64,000 bases of DNA from Rhodobacteraceae bacterium HTCC2083 (GCA_000156115.1 DS995276.1:190017-254016), one strand, 5' to 3'. Shown: positions 18,765 through 28,144, counted from the first letter of the stretch. A program made the numbers and translations. Notes: generated from the sequence alone by a model not told the origin.

Positions 18765-19442
18765 TCAAATTACTCCTTCGCTCGCGCAAGCCACCTCAAG
18801 TGCGGCCCATTCATCAGGGTTGCTACCAAAATGGCGCATCACATGATCCTGGTAGGCGGGTCGCTCGGCCAAGCGCTGATACCACGCCTCCACATTGGGC
18901 AAGGCGGGGCGGTCTAAATCAACATTGAAATAACGATAGGCGACGCAGCCCAGCGGGATGTCCCCCATCGTGAAACGGTCACCGCAGACATAGGCCTGCT
19001 GTGCCAAGTGGCTGTCGAGAATGCTGAGGGCCGCGTGCGCCTCATCGCGCAGGGCGGCAATTTTGGAGGGATCACGAACCGAGGGCTGGGTGCGCACGGT
19101 AGCAAAGAACAGATAAATCACTGGCATAAACGCCTTTGACGCCGACCATTCCATCCATTGATCCGCCATCGCACGGGTTTGCGGGTTCGATGGGCTCAAT
19201 CCCCCTGCGCCGTAGCGATCACAAAGGTAGCGCACTATCGACAGGCTTTCCCAAAGAGCGAATTCACCATCGCGGATCGCTGGTATCATTCGGTTGGGAT
19301 TGATCTTAGCATATTCAGGCGTGTCCAGTTTGCCGAAACTGCCCCCAGCGAGTTGAAGCGTATAGTCCAATCCCAATTCATTGGCCGTCCAGATCACAGG
19401 GATTACGTTGGACGAATAGGGTCGCCCCCAAATTTCAAGCAT
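18765..19442 (-). CDS. Glutathione S-transferase family protein
   Basis: Two-domain GST of 225 residues: an N-terminal thioredoxin fold with the catalytic Ser/Asn region RPYSSNV, the cis-Pro MIPAI and the glutathione-binding ESLSIVRYL, then the all-helical domain from about 90. It overlaps the upstream LLM gene by 8 bp and lies 2 bp before the hydrolase start. Maleylacetoacetate isomerase, dehalogenase or detoxification roles are all possible; the context suggests a step in breakdown of the LLM product. Confidence 0.9.
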   Translation of the reverse strand: MLEIWGRPYSSNVIPVIWTANELGLDYTLQLAGGSFGKLDTPEYAKINPNRMIPAIRDGEFALWESLSIVRYLCDRYGAGGLSPSNPQTRAMADQWMEWSASKAFMPVIYLFFATVRTQPSVRDPSKIAALRDEAHAALSILDSHLAQQAYVCGDRFTMGDIPLGCVAYRYFNVDLDRPALPNVEAWYQRLAERPAYQDHVMRHFGSNPDEWAALEVACASEGVI

Positions 19443-20625
19443 GTCCTAGTTCCCGTTTTTGCGCAATCGACTGGGTGCCAAAGCGCGGCACCACATGTTC
19501 AAACAGACGGTGCCAGCTAGCAAGAATTTTCTCGTAAGGCACACCGGTGTATTGCTGCATTAACATCAGATGATCGAGGCCGGTGGTCTCTTGCCGTTCG
19601 GCAATCCGGTCCGCGACGAATTCCGCGTCTCCCACCATGATAATTCCGCGCTTGTTGAGAAAATCGAACCAGTCGGCGTCTTCATCCTCTGGGGTCATTT
19701 CCTCTCCGATGTCGAGGTAGCCGTGTTTGCTCCACTCCCCCGCAGGGCGCGAGCCGCCAAGGAATTCGTAATAGGCGTTGATCGAAGGGCGAATGGTTTC
19801 CACTGCCTCCTCCATGCTCTCGCCCACGTAAAAGGCTGTGCAAACGCCCACGCCTTCGCCCAAGGCAACCTCACGTCCAGTGCTCGCGGTCAAAGCGTCG
19901 CTGTAGGGTTCCCAGCACGCGAGCGTTCGTTTGACCCCTGCCGCCATGGAAATGACGCCCCAGCCTTTTTCGCCGGCCAATTTGAACGTGGGCGGCGCGT
20001 TGGACATGAGCCAGACTGGCGGATGCCCGTCCTGATAGGGTCGCGGATGCAAATACATGGCTTTGTATTCTCCATCCCCAGCGTGATAACGCGGATCAAG
20101 GGGCTCAAAAAAACGGTTGGTTTCTTTCCACCCGGGCACAGGGAATTCATAGAACTCGCCTTTATGGGTAAACGCCTCATTGGTCCAAGCCTTCAGGATG
20201 ATCTCAAGGCTTTCCTGATAGAGCCGCATGACCTTGCCATTGTCCCGACGATCCGCATTTGGGTTGAACTGGATTGTGGAACGCTCATTGATGCCCTTGG
20301 CTACACCAAAATCTACGCGCCCCAAGGTCATATTATCCAGCATCGCCACATCCTCAGCCACGCGCAGCGGGTGCCAGTCGGGCAGAATAATAGGCGCGGT
20401 TCCAACGCGTAACTTTTTGCAATGTGCAGCCACATGCGTGCACATCTGCACCGGATTGGGAGGCGCGTTCATAAACCCGTTGTGGGCAAAGTGATGTTCG
20501 GTGAACCACGCAGTGGTGAAACCCGCATTCTCAGCCAGACTGCATTGTTCAAGGATCATCTCAAGCGTGCGCGTCCACGGGATCGTCTCCCCTGGGCTAA
20601 AATTTGCAATCAGATCAAAACGCAT
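19435..20625 (-). CDS. LLM-class flavin-dependent monooxygenase
   Basis: Bacterial-luciferase-like protein of 396 residues. The TIM-barrel features are WFTEHHFAHNG, VGTAPIILPDWHPLRVAEDVAMLDN, RVDFGVAKG and the C-terminal LDHLMLMQQY. These enzymes use reduced FMN from a separate reductase to insert oxygen, often with C-N or ring cleavage. ATG 20625 (MRFDLIANF) is the family start; 20640 would add five residues. It is the first gene of the leftward operon and faces the XRE-cupin regulator across an 96-bp gap with a strong palindrome. No flavin reductase is adjacent; the nearest in the window is the CaiB fusion near 40.5 kb. Confidence 0.9.
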   Translation of the reverse strand: MRFDLIANFSPGETIPWTRTLEMILEQCSLAENAGFTTAWFTEHHFAHNGFMNAPPNPVQMCTHVAAHCKKLRVGTAPIILPDWHPLRVAEDVAMLDNMTLGRVDFGVAKGINERSTIQFNPNADRRDNGKVMRLYQESLEIILKAWTNEAFTHKGEFYEFPVPGWKETNRFFEPLDPRYHAGDGEYKAMYLHPRPYQDGHPPVWLMSNAPPTFKLAGEKGWGVISMAAGVKRTLACWEPYSDALTASTGREVALGEGVGVCTAFYVGESMEEAVETIRPSINAYYEFLGGSRPAGEWSKHGYLDIGEEMTPEDEDADWFDFLNKRGIIMVGDAEFVADRIAERQETTGLDHLMLMQQYTGVPYEKILASWHRLFEHVVPRFGTQSIAQKRELGHA

Positions 20626-20657
20626 GGCACCATCTCCCAATGGAACGATTCAGAGGA

Positions 20658-20682
20658 GTTGAATTTTTTGCTCAAATTCAAC
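20658..20682. promoter_or_regulatory. Palindromic operator between LLM and XRE-cupin genes
   Basis: GTTGAATTT-N7-AAATTCAAC, a perfect 9-bp inverted repeat, lies in the divergent gap; further TTGATT/AATCAA halves continue to 20709. A TATAAT box at 20711-20716 ends only 5 bp before the regulator ATG, so its transcript may be nearly leaderless. It is likely the binding site of the XRE-cupin protein. Confidence 0.6.
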
Positions 20683-20721
20683 TTGATTGAATTTCTTGTA
20701 AAAAATCAACTATAATTTTCC

Positions 20722-21339
20722 ATGACCAAAAATGACCCTTCTTCCACTGCCAAACGACTCGGTGCAGAAATCCGCGAAGTGCGCAAAGCACGCGGGCTGA
20801 CGCTGAATGATCTCAGCGATCAACTGTCTTGCTCGACTGCCTATCTCAGCCGGATCGAGCTGGGCAGCGCACGGATCTCAGGCGCCCTTCTGCAAGAAAT
20901 CGGCAAAGCGTTGCATGTTGATCCAGAATGGTTCGCACCCGTGCAATCTGGCGAGGGACCTTTGGAGCGCCATCACATCGTGCGCGCTGAGAACCGCAGA
21001 AAACTGTCGGATATGTATACTCGCGGCGAAGAGGAAATGGGGTTTTGCGATGAGCTGCTGTCCAGCACCCTTTCCGGCGATTGCTATCTCATCTTGTCGC
21101 GCTTTGCCGCCAGCAAAGGTGCGCCGCCCGGGCCACTGGAAGGTTACATATTTGAGGGAGAACAGCACGCTATTGTTATCACTGGCGAAGTCGAATTGCG
21201 CTTGGGCGATGAAGTAATCGTGCTGCGCGAAGGCGACAGTTTTTCCTACCCCTCCATGATCGCACACCGTTTTCGCAACCGCACAGACAAGGAAGCCACA
21301 ATGGTCTGGGCTATGTCGCCGGTTCGGATTTCTTGGTAG
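20722..21339 (+). CDS. XRE-cupin transcriptional regulator
   Basis: Regulator of 205 residues with an N-terminal XRE helix-turn-helix (residues about 13-66, LGAEIREVRKARGLTLNDLS) and a C-terminal cupin barrel (about 130-200, EGEQHAIVITGEVELRLGD and SYPSMIAHRFRN). In this family the cupin senses a small molecule and controls a neighbouring catabolic operon. It diverges from the LLM gene over a palindrome, so it most likely regulates that operon and itself. It is followed on the same strand by the decayed FAD oxidoreductase. Confidence 0.9.
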   Translation: MTKNDPSSTAKRLGAEIREVRKARGLTLNDLSDQLSCSTAYLSRIELGSARISGALLQEIGKALHVDPEWFAPVQSGEGPLERHHIVRAENRRKLSDMYTRGEEEMGFCDELLSSTLSGDCYLILSRFAASKGAPPGPLEGYIFEGEQHAIVITGEVELRLGDEVIVLREGDSFSYPSMIAHRFRNRTDKEATMVWAMSPVRISW

Positions 21340-21362
21340 AAAATTAAGTCTGGATAGGAATT

Positions 21363-22057
21363 TCGATCAGGCAGTAACCGTTCGTAATAGTGTCGACCGA
21401 AAGAATTCCAAGGCCCATACCATTGTCTCCGAAGCGGCCCGCCTAACGCCAGTGATCCACCAAACAGTTGTGCTCGTCGTCGGTTCCTGCCCCGCTGGAT
21501 TGGCCAATGCGCTGGCTGTCGCCCGCGCGGGTGTTGAGGTCACTTTGTTGGAACGCTTTAGTTGCAATATCACCGTTGTCGGCGTCAAAACCAAACCCCA
21601 GACTCACAAGGATCAACCTTTGCGCGAATGGGAAGTGGAAACAGATGACAAAAAGACATCATATTTTCGCCCTTTCTTGGCAAACCATTTGATCAAGCGA
21701 TGCACCCCATTAAGGCGTTGATGCACTCTACAACATGACCGAAGCGGACGTGTCCAATGAGGCGCGCTTTGACAATAGCATCGGGTTTTACCCTGAATTC
21801 ATCGATGGCAGAGGTATCCTTATCCTGCAAACGACGGGGTGGTAAATACACATTTCCTACCGCTTGCTGTTGCCCGAGGGCGTGAACAATCTAATCGTTT
21901 CTGGGCGCGCCGACAGGAGGCGATGTGTCTTTCATGCTACGAGCCGCAACATAGCCTGCGGCGCTGTTCAAGGCCAAGGCGCAGGCGTCGCCGCGGCGTG
22001 GCAGTAAAGAACGGTGTCGCGCTTGACCAGGTTGACATACCCGCCGTGCAAAAATGA
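21363..22057 (+). pseudogene. Decayed FAD-dependent oxidoreductase
   Basis: Pieces of a FAD_oxidored-type protein survive in order. The N-terminal dinucleotide motif VVLVVGSCPAGLANALA lies about 21465-21530, followed by NITVVGV, then a large loss, then IGFYPEFIDGRG, YRLLLPEGVNNLIVSGR and QGAGVAAAW near 21850-22010. Stops and frame changes separate them, and the motif has Cys where Gly is usual. Intact relatives are about 430-460 residues; here fewer than half remain. It probably once belonged to the XRE-cupin transcript. Confidence 0.8.
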
Positions 22058-22103
22058 TTGTCGCGCAAGGCGTGCGTATTTACTAGCAACTAAGGTCAGG
22101 CCG

Positions 22104-23246
22104 CTAATTTGCGCGGCAACACACCTGCCGCAAAATCCGCGCGACGTTGCCCATGTAGGCATCATTATAGCCTGCGTCATTTTCAAGCACGCTGAGAAAG
22201 GCGCAAGATGTTCCAGTTTCCATATCCACCATTAGGAATTGACCACCATAACCAGCATGCGCGACTACACGGCCATCAGTCATCACTTGATTTGAATACC
22301 TGAGCCACGCTTTGGGCGGTGGAAGCGAAGGCGCAGATCGCTCAAGGCTATCATTGAGGAAAGTGGCATTGGCGACAGGTTGTCCAATCAGATCACGCCC
22401 CGATCGTGCCAGAAAAAGACCAAAGCGTGCCAGATCACGGGCACTCAGGCACCCACCCCCTGAAAACGCAGGATACCCATCCTTGCTGCAACTGATATGA
22501 AACGCACCCTCAAACCCGACCGCATCCGCGATCCGTTCAATTTGTGCGGACAGTGGGATAGGCGAAACAGCTGCGGCGATCAGGGTCAGCACATCGGTAT
22601 TTGCGGATTTGTATTCTGCCTCTATGCGCCCATTGCTCGGTTTGAAACCAGTGATGTTGTTTGCAAAATCCATTAGCGTGATTTCGTTTTGCCCCTGCGC
22701 GGGCAAGCGCCACCCTAGTGCTATCTCTTCGCTGTAGCAGTCAGAGTCTGGATCGCTGTAATCTTCGCTAAAATCATTGCTGACAGCCATATCCAATAGA
22801 GCTTGAACAGTTGCGTCGCGATACCCCGACCCTATCTCAGGCAGGTAGCGAGACACCTTAGCCTCCAACGATATCAGCCCCTGCTGCAGCAATTGACCCA
22901 AGATCAAATGGACATGCATCTTCGTCACGGATTGTATGGAATGGGGATGGGTCACAGAAAAGTCAGGGGCGGCAGCTTCCATAATGATCTTGTCACCGCG
23001 CAGGCAACAAAAAGCAGAAAACGCAGGATGCGCGAACAGTTCGTCCAATTCCGTGGATTGTGGAGCTGCTTTCGCATCGACAGCTTCAAGCAGTAGAACG
23101 TCGCGCGCGCGCACCATCAAAGTGCGCCGGAACAAATTATGTGCGTTGTGGAACCCATGGCGGCGATGGCTCGGCTGGTTCCAGCGCTGTTTATTGTTTG
23201 CTCCAACAGCAAGGTCAGGATTGGGAGCAGTCTTAAGCTGTCTCAT
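22104..23246 (-). CDS. Serine hydrolase, class C beta-lactamase fold
   Basis: Beta-lactamase-related serine hydrolase (380 residues from ATG 23246). The nucleophile motif is S106-V-T-K109 (SIQSVTKMH), a Tyr-containing motif is YKSANTDVL near 215, and a C-terminal HAGYGGQF stands in the KTG position. The first 40 residues are rich in charged residues and do not look like a signal peptide, so the start may be later, for example Met44. The ATG overlaps the stop of the acyl-CoA synthetase gene. In catabolic operons such proteins act as esterases, lactonases or amidases; beta-lactam resistance is not implied. Confidence 0.83.
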   Translation of the reverse strand: MRQLKTAPNPDLAVGANNKQRWNQPSHRRHGFHNAHNLFRRTLMVRARDVLLLEAVDAKAAPQSTELDELFAHPAFSAFCCLRGDKIIMEAAAPDFSVTHPHSIQSVTKMHVHLILGQLLQQGLISLEAKVSRYLPEIGSGYRDATVQALLDMAVSNDFSEDYSDPDSDCYSEEIALGWRLPAQGQNEITLMDFANNITGFKPSNGRIEAEYKSANTDVLTLIAAAVSPIPLSAQIERIADAVGFEGAFHISCSKDGYPAFSGGGCLSARDLARFGLFLARSGRDLIGQPVANATFLNDSLERSAPSLPPPKAWLRYSNQVMTDGRVVAHAGYGGQFLMVDMETGTSCAFLSVLENDAGYNDAYMGNVARILRQVCCRAN

Positions 23247-25333
23247 GACGCCACCATGTGGACCAGCGCATCTACAGCGACAATATGATCTGCGTAAACG
23301 AACATCGGATTGATTTCTATCTCAGCAACCTTTGCGCGCTCTTCAAGATACGCATCGCACAATTGGTGCAGTGCGGTTGCGATTTCTTCAAGGTCAGCAA
23401 CCACGCGCCCTCGAAACCCGTTGAGCAATCGTGCGACCCGCAAGGAGCCAAGCGCCTCGGCTATGTCGGCAGGCGTTGCTGGCAGGAGCAACGTCACAGC
23501 GTCCCCCACCAGTTCCGTCAGTATCCCACCGCTACCAAGCACCAAAGCGGGCCCAAATTGCGGATCTGAGCGCAAGGTTACAATCAGCTCAGCCAATGGC
23601 AGAGGCGACATAGCTTCAATCAGAAAGCTGTCCGAGAGGGCATTCACATCATGCTGTGCGACTGAGCGTGTCATGCGCGTCAGCGCAATGCCTAATGCCT
23701 CTTTATCGTTAATGCCTAAAGCTACTGCCCCAGCCTCAGTCTTATGGGCAAGGTCCAGCGACATCATCTTCAGTGCTACGGGATAGCCGATTTTTGTTGC
23801 AGCATCATCCGCGTCTACTGCCGCAACAGTGCGCCCGTTAGGAACACGAACGCCCCGCGCTGAGAGCCACGCCTTGCCTGCATCCTCGGTGAGCATGCTT
23901 AGTGTTTCTGCCGCCTCGCTCGGCAACAATCCTGCGGGCCAGTCGGCCAAAATACGTTGCCGCCGGTTTGACCAAATGGCTGCGTCGCGCATTGCGTTCA
24001 GCGCCTCGTGGATGCCCTGCATGGGGGCCACACCGAGCGAGATCAAATGCCTGCGCGTTGCTTTGTCCAAGTTCTCTGGCAATGTCGCGCAAATGGATGC
24101 GGGAATACCATGCTCTTTCGCAGCTCGCGCGAAAGCGCCTGCGTCGTTTTGATAATACACCTTTGAGGCATCCAGCCCTTCTGCAGGATAATCCTGTACC
24201 AAAACGGCCGCCTCTGCCCCAACGGTTTCCATCGTTTTGGCAAAGACCGGATACGTATGCTCTGCCTGCCCCCAAATCGGCGTTGTGTAATCGAGTGGAT
24301 TCGACACGGTGGCGATATCAGGCAGCAAGTCTTGCAGGCGCGCGTGACCCTCTGCGCTCACTTTGGGAAAGCTCAAGCCAATCTTCTCCGCATGATCCGC
24401 TAGCATCGTCGCGCCGCCGCCCGAGCATGTGAACCCGGTGACGCTTGGTGCTTTGGGTGCCTTCACAACGCAAAGGTATTTCAACGTTTCTATGAATTGC
24501 GCGGGGCTGGTCACGCTAATCACACCTGAGCGCGCAAACAGCGCCTCGTAGAGCTCATCTGAACCCGACAGCGAGCCTGTGTGACTCACCGTCAATGCCG
24601 CCCCTATGGCTGAGCTGCCTGTCTTAAGCGCAACCACGGCTATGCCACGTTCAATTGCTTTCAAGGCGGCGCGCTCAAAAGCCTGAATGTCTTGCAACCC
24701 TTCGATATGCAGTCCGATTGCACGCACGCTTGCATCGTCTGCGAAGACGTCCAGAAAATCCTCGAGCCCAAGCACAGCTTGATTGCCCGCAGACACCATG
24801 TAAGCAAGCGGCAGAGACCGTGCGCTCATTGTGATATCTGAAGAAAACATGCCCGATTGCGTTATGATCGCGGCGCCATAGCCGGGTGACCAACCTCCAT
24901 GCTCGAAGGACCAAAGAGCCACGTTGTCTATGTAGTTGATCAACCCGTAACAATTTGGGCCGATTAGGGCCATGTCACCAGCCGCTTCGATCAGGGCTTG
25001 TTCAGCGGCCGCATCGCCAGTTTCTTTGAAGCCTGCGGAAAAGCAAACGACGCCACCAACGCCGATCGCGGCCAACTCGCTCAGGGCTGCAACAATCCCG
25101 TCTGCAGGAATTGCCAGATAAACCGCATCAGGCACTTGGGGCAAATCGGCGATAGACGGAACGCAAGGCACGCCGTCCAAGTCTGCACGCTTAGGGTTAA
25201 CCGCCCACATTTGTCCATCAAATCCACGTCTGCGCGCTTCGCGCACAGCGATCAGCGCATCGCGCCCGCCGACAAAGGCGATATTACGCGGTTTGAGCAA
25301 ACGCTGAAAATTGGCACTGCGTTCAGGTGTCAT
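23243..25333 (-). CDS. NDP-forming acyl-CoA synthetase, fused subunits
   Basis: A 696-residue acetate-CoA ligase (ADP-forming) type protein. It has an N-terminal CoA-binding Rossmann domain (VGGRDALIAVREARRRGF), succinyl-CoA ligase-like domains with SHTGSLSG containing the phosphorylated His, and a C-terminal ATP-grasp domain (about 480-690, GYPVALKMMSLDLAHKTEAG). It makes acyl-CoA from a carboxylic acid reversibly with NTP. It overlaps both neighbours by 4 bp (acyl-CoA dehydrogenase upstream, serine hydrolase downstream). With that dehydrogenase it suggests CoA activation and desaturation of an imported acid, such as a betaine carboxylate. Confidence 0.92.
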   Translation of the reverse strand: MTPERSANFQRLLKPRNIAFVGGRDALIAVREARRRGFDGQMWAVNPKRADLDGVPCVPSIADLPQVPDAVYLAIPADGIVAALSELAAIGVGGVVCFSAGFKETGDAAAEQALIEAAGDMALIGPNCYGLINYIDNVALWSFEHGGWSPGYGAAIITQSGMFSSDITMSARSLPLAYMVSAGNQAVLGLEDFLDVFADDASVRAIGLHIEGLQDIQAFERAALKAIERGIAVVALKTGSSAIGAALTVSHTGSLSGSDELYEALFARSGVISVTSPAQFIETLKYLCVVKAPKAPSVTGFTCSGGGATMLADHAEKIGLSFPKVSAEGHARLQDLLPDIATVSNPLDYTTPIWGQAEHTYPVFAKTMETVGAEAAVLVQDYPAEGLDASKVYYQNDAGAFARAAKEHGIPASICATLPENLDKATRRHLISLGVAPMQGIHEALNAMRDAAIWSNRRQRILADWPAGLLPSEAAETLSMLTEDAGKAWLSARGVRVPNGRTVAAVDADDAATKIGYPVALKMMSLDLAHKTEAGAVALGINDKEALGIALTRMTRSVAQHDVNALSDSFLIEAMSPLPLAELIVTLRSDPQFGPALVLGSGGILTELVGDAVTLLLPATPADIAEALGSLRVARLLNGFRGRVVADLEEIATALHQLCDAYLEERAKVAEIEINPMFVYADHIVAVDALVHMVAS

Positions 25334-26490
25334 GCACCAAGGGGCCGCAAAATTGAACGTGTGATGATATGGCGCTGAATTTCGGAAGTGCCATCCCAGA
25401 TACGTTCAAGGCGACTATCACGCCAGAACCGCTGGATCGGCATTTCTTCCATCAATCCCATGCCACCGTAAATTTGAACTGTATCATCCGCGATCTTACA
25501 GAGCATTTCCGAGCAGAACACTTTGATCATCGCTGCATCCGCATCGCTCATTACGCCCTGCTCTGCGCGCGCTACGGCATCTTTCACCATCAGATCAGCG
25601 GCGCGAAGCTGGATCGCGCCATCTGCTAGACGGAAACCTGTCGCTTGAAAGGCACCAATCGGTTTGCCGAATTGCTTGCGTGAGGCAGCCCAATCTGTGG
25701 CCATGTCCAAGATACGCTCTGCCTTACCGCAGCACGTCGCCCCGACCCAGATACGCCCCATGCCAAGCCATTTGCCAGAGAGTTCCAAGCCACGCCCTTC
25801 TTCACCAAGAACTTGCTTAGGCCCAAGGCGCACATTATCGAAATGCAGCTCAAACGTCTTGTAGCCGCGATAACTGACGCACTTCGTGCCTTCACGGCAC
25901 TCAAATCCCTTGGCACCCACATCGACCAAAAAAGCCGTAACACGTTTGCGCGGCCCACGTGGGGTTTCATCCTCGCCGGTTGCTGCAAAAACAATTGCGA
26001 AATCAGGCATGCACGGACCGGAAATGAAATGCTTGGAGCCATTCAAGATCCAGTCATCCCCATCGCGTCGCGCGTTGGACTTCATCCCCATCACGTCAGA
26101 GCCTGCATCAGGTTCGGTCAGCGCGAACAACTCTCGCTTTTCACCGCGCACGGCGGGCAGCAAATACTTCTCGCGCTGATCCCCCTCGCAAGCCATCAGC
26201 AATTCCGTCGGGCGCGCCGCCCAGCTTTGCAATGCATGGCTAGTACGTCCATATTCACGTTCAATGAGCGACATTTGCGCAATGCCCAAGCCACCGCCAC
26301 CAACCTTCTCGGGCAGGTTACAGGCATAAAGGCCAAGTTCATGGGCCTTGTCCGCAATCTGCTTGCCGATCTCATCTGGCACATAACCAAGACGATCCAC
26401 CTCTTCTTCGTGCGGATACATCTCTGTTTCAACAAAGCGGCGCACCGTGCTGATCAGGAGTTCGGTTTCGTGGCTGGTTTCCATATTCAT
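25330..26490 (-). CDS. Acyl-CoA dehydrogenase
   Basis: Flavoprotein of 386 residues with the acyl-CoA dehydrogenase signatures FALTEPDAGSDVMGM in the middle and YGGMGLMEEMPIQRFWRD plus WDGTSEIQRH near the C-terminus. It introduces an alpha-beta double bond in an acyl-CoA. ATG 26490 (MNMETSHE) is used; the extension to 26634 overlaps the permease gene and is not family sequence. It follows the PotC-like gene by 12 bp. With the CaiD-like dehydratase at 33.4 kb it would parallel the gamma-butyrobetainyl-CoA to carnitinyl-CoA steps. Confidence 0.93.
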   Translation of the reverse strand: MNMETSHETELLISTVRRFVETEMYPHEEEVDRLGYVPDEIGKQIADKAHELGLYACNLPEKVGGGGLGIAQMSLIEREYGRTSHALQSWAARPTELLMACEGDQREKYLLPAVRGEKRELFALTEPDAGSDVMGMKSNARRDGDDWILNGSKHFISGPCMPDFAIVFAATGEDETPRGPRKRVTAFLVDVGAKGFECREGTKCVSYRGYKTFELHFDNVRLGPKQVLGEEGRGLELSGKWLGMGRIWVGATCCGKAERILDMATDWAASRKQFGKPIGAFQATGFRLADGAIQLRAADLMVKDAVARAEQGVMSDADAAMIKVFCSEMLCKIADDTVQIYGGMGLMEEMPIQRFWRDSRLERIWDGTSEIQRHIITRSILRPLGA

Positions 26491-26501
26491 AATAGGTTCC
26501 T

Positions 26502-27299
26502 TTACGAGGCGGCGCGCTTCTCGCTGCGCCGCGACAGGATCGCGGACACAACAAAGGCAATGAGGGTGATAGCGATCAGGACCACCGCCGCAGCGGCCAC
26601 TGTGGGATCGGTGTTTTCGCGGATGCCGTTCCACATGCGGCGCGGCAAGGTGTAGACGCTGTATTTTGAGATAAAGAGCGTGACGACGATTTCATCCCAG
26701 CTGAGGATGAAGGCAAATAACGCACCCGCAAAAACTCCTGGTTTGATTGAGGGCAGGATCACACGGTGCATCGTGGTCCAGTTAGACGCGCCTAAATTTT
26801 TGGATGCTTGTTCTAGTTTGGGATCAAAGGTCGCGAGCGACGCGCTGACAGTGATCAGAACCATGGGCGCGGCAAGGATTGTATGCGCTAGGATCAACCC
26901 CGCATAGCTATCGAGCAGGCCGAGCGGTATCCAAAGACGGTAAAACGCCATGGCGGAAATAATCTGGGGAATGATAAGAGGCATTAATAGGAACGCCCGC
27001 ACCAATTCAGAATATTTCGAAGACACCCGCCACAGGCCAATCGCACAAAGGGTGCCAAGGAAAGTTGCCAGTAATGAAGTAGAAATCGCAATGACGCCGC
27101 TCTGAAAGAAGCTGGATATCCACTCTTCACTGGTGAAAAGCTTTTCGAAATGACGCAGGGATAGCTCACCCTTGGGCATGCTGAGGAAACGCTTGGGCGT
27201 CAGCGAAACAGGGATCGCAATTAGGGCAGGCGTCACAAGAAAGAGCAGCAAAATCCATGCGCCAACGCGATTGAAATGTGTGAACAATCCAGACTTCAA
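26502..27299 (-). CDS. ABC transporter permease, PotC type
   Basis: Inner-membrane permease of about 265 residues with six hydrophobic segments and the EAA-loop sequence LGASNWTTMHRVILPSIKPG. It resembles PotC of polyamine/betaine importers. No ATG fits the N-terminus: a TTG at 27299 overlaps the upstream permease stop and begins just before the first membrane segment, while the ATG at 27410 lies well inside the upstream gene. Forms the channel with the PotB-type gene directly upstream. Confidence 0.88.
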   Translation of the reverse strand: MKSGLFTHFNRVGAWILLLFLVTPALIAIPVSLTPKRFLSMPKGELSLRHFEKLFTSEEWISSFFQSGVIAISTSLLATFLGTLCAIGLWRVSSKYSELVRAFLLMPLIIPQIISAMAFYRLWIPLGLLDSYAGLILAHTILAAPMVLITVSASLATFDPKLEQASKNLGASNWTTMHRVILPSIKPGVFAGALFAFILSWDEIVVTLFISKYSVYTLPRRMWNGIRENTDPTVAAAAVVLIAITLIAFVVSAILSRRSEKRAAS

Positions 27300-28144
27300 C
27301 GCGCGGCTCCCCCAAAGACGGTCGAGAGCTTCATAAACCGTGACATCACCCAGAGCATTGCAAGTACGCCAAACAGCATCAGCGCTGCCAACATCGCCGC
27401 CGTGCCCCATTTGAGCGTGACCAGCAATTGCACAGAGATATATTCAGCCACCATGAGGACTTTGCCCCCGCCTAAGACCGCGGGTGTCACATAAAAGCCA
27501 AGGCTGAGAATGAAGACCAGCAAGGTTGAAGCGACAAGCCCCGGCGTTGTCAACGGCAAGTATATGCGCCAGAAGGTCTGGCTTCCGCTCGCGCCAAGAT
27601 TGCGCGAGGCATCCATGACACGGGTGTCCAACGATTGCATCGACACCAAGAGCGGCAGCACTGCATAAGGGATCATGTAGTGGATCATGCCAATCAGCAC
27701 CCCGAGTTCGTTGCGCATGAAGGCGATGGGCTCTGCAATCAATCCGATATCTTCTAGCGTGACATTCACAAGGCCTTTGCGGCCCAGCAGCATCAGCCAA
27801 GAAAACGTACGCACGAGTATAGAAATCCAAAAGGACACAAGCAGCAGCGTCAGCATATAGCTCTTTTGGCGCTGGTGGCAGTGCACCATGGCATAGGCGA
27901 TGGAATAACCTAGCGTGACACTAAACAGGGTTGTGATGATACAGATGCGCACCGTGGTCCAAACAATGCGCAGCAATGCATCGCTTTCGCCTAGCTTGGC
28001 ATAATTGCCCAAACCCGGTTCAGGGTCAGTCACACTCAACCACAGGATATTCAGGATCGGGCCCAAATACAAAAGCGTCACCAGTGCCAAAAGCGGCGCG
28101 ATGATCAACCATCCAGGGTGCATATGTTTGGTAAGCGCGTTCAT
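27296..28144 (-). CDS. ABC transporter permease, PotB type
   Basis: Permease of 282 residues with six membrane segments and the EAA motif LGASGSQTFWRIYLPLTTPG. Its partner overlaps its stop by 4 bp. Together with the receptor (28.2-29.3 kb) and ATPase (29.4-30.4 kb) it makes a complete Pot-type importer; substrates of such systems include polyamines, glycine betaine-like and other cationic compounds. The specificity here is unknown. Confidence 0.9.
   Translation of the reverse strand: MNALTKHMHPGWLIIAPLLALVTLLYLGPILNILWLSVTDPEPGLGNYAKLGESDALLRIVWTTVRICIITTLFSVTLGYSIAYAMVHCHQRQKSYMLTLLLVSFWISILVRTFSWLMLLGRKGLVNVTLEDIGLIAEPIAFMRNELGVLIGMIHYMIPYAVLPLLVSMQSLDTRVMDASRNLGASGSQTFWRIYLPLTTPGLVASTLLVFILSLGFYVTPAVLGGGKVLMVAEYISVQLLVTLKWGTAAMLAALMLFGVLAMLWVMSRFMKLSTVFGGAAR

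Noticed and set aside
19570-20412. A 280-codon + strand frame opposite the LLM gene
   Set aside because: The minus-strand LLM protein is conserved over its length, and the antisense frame shows no domain.
22104-23246. Beta-lactam resistance gene
   Set aside because: The fold and SxxK motif fit, but it is translationally coupled to a CoA synthetase in a catabolic operon and lacks an evident signal peptide.
25813-26655. A 280-codon + strand frame opposite the acyl-CoA dehydrogenase
   Set aside because: Antisense to an intact conserved enzyme; composition not protein-like.
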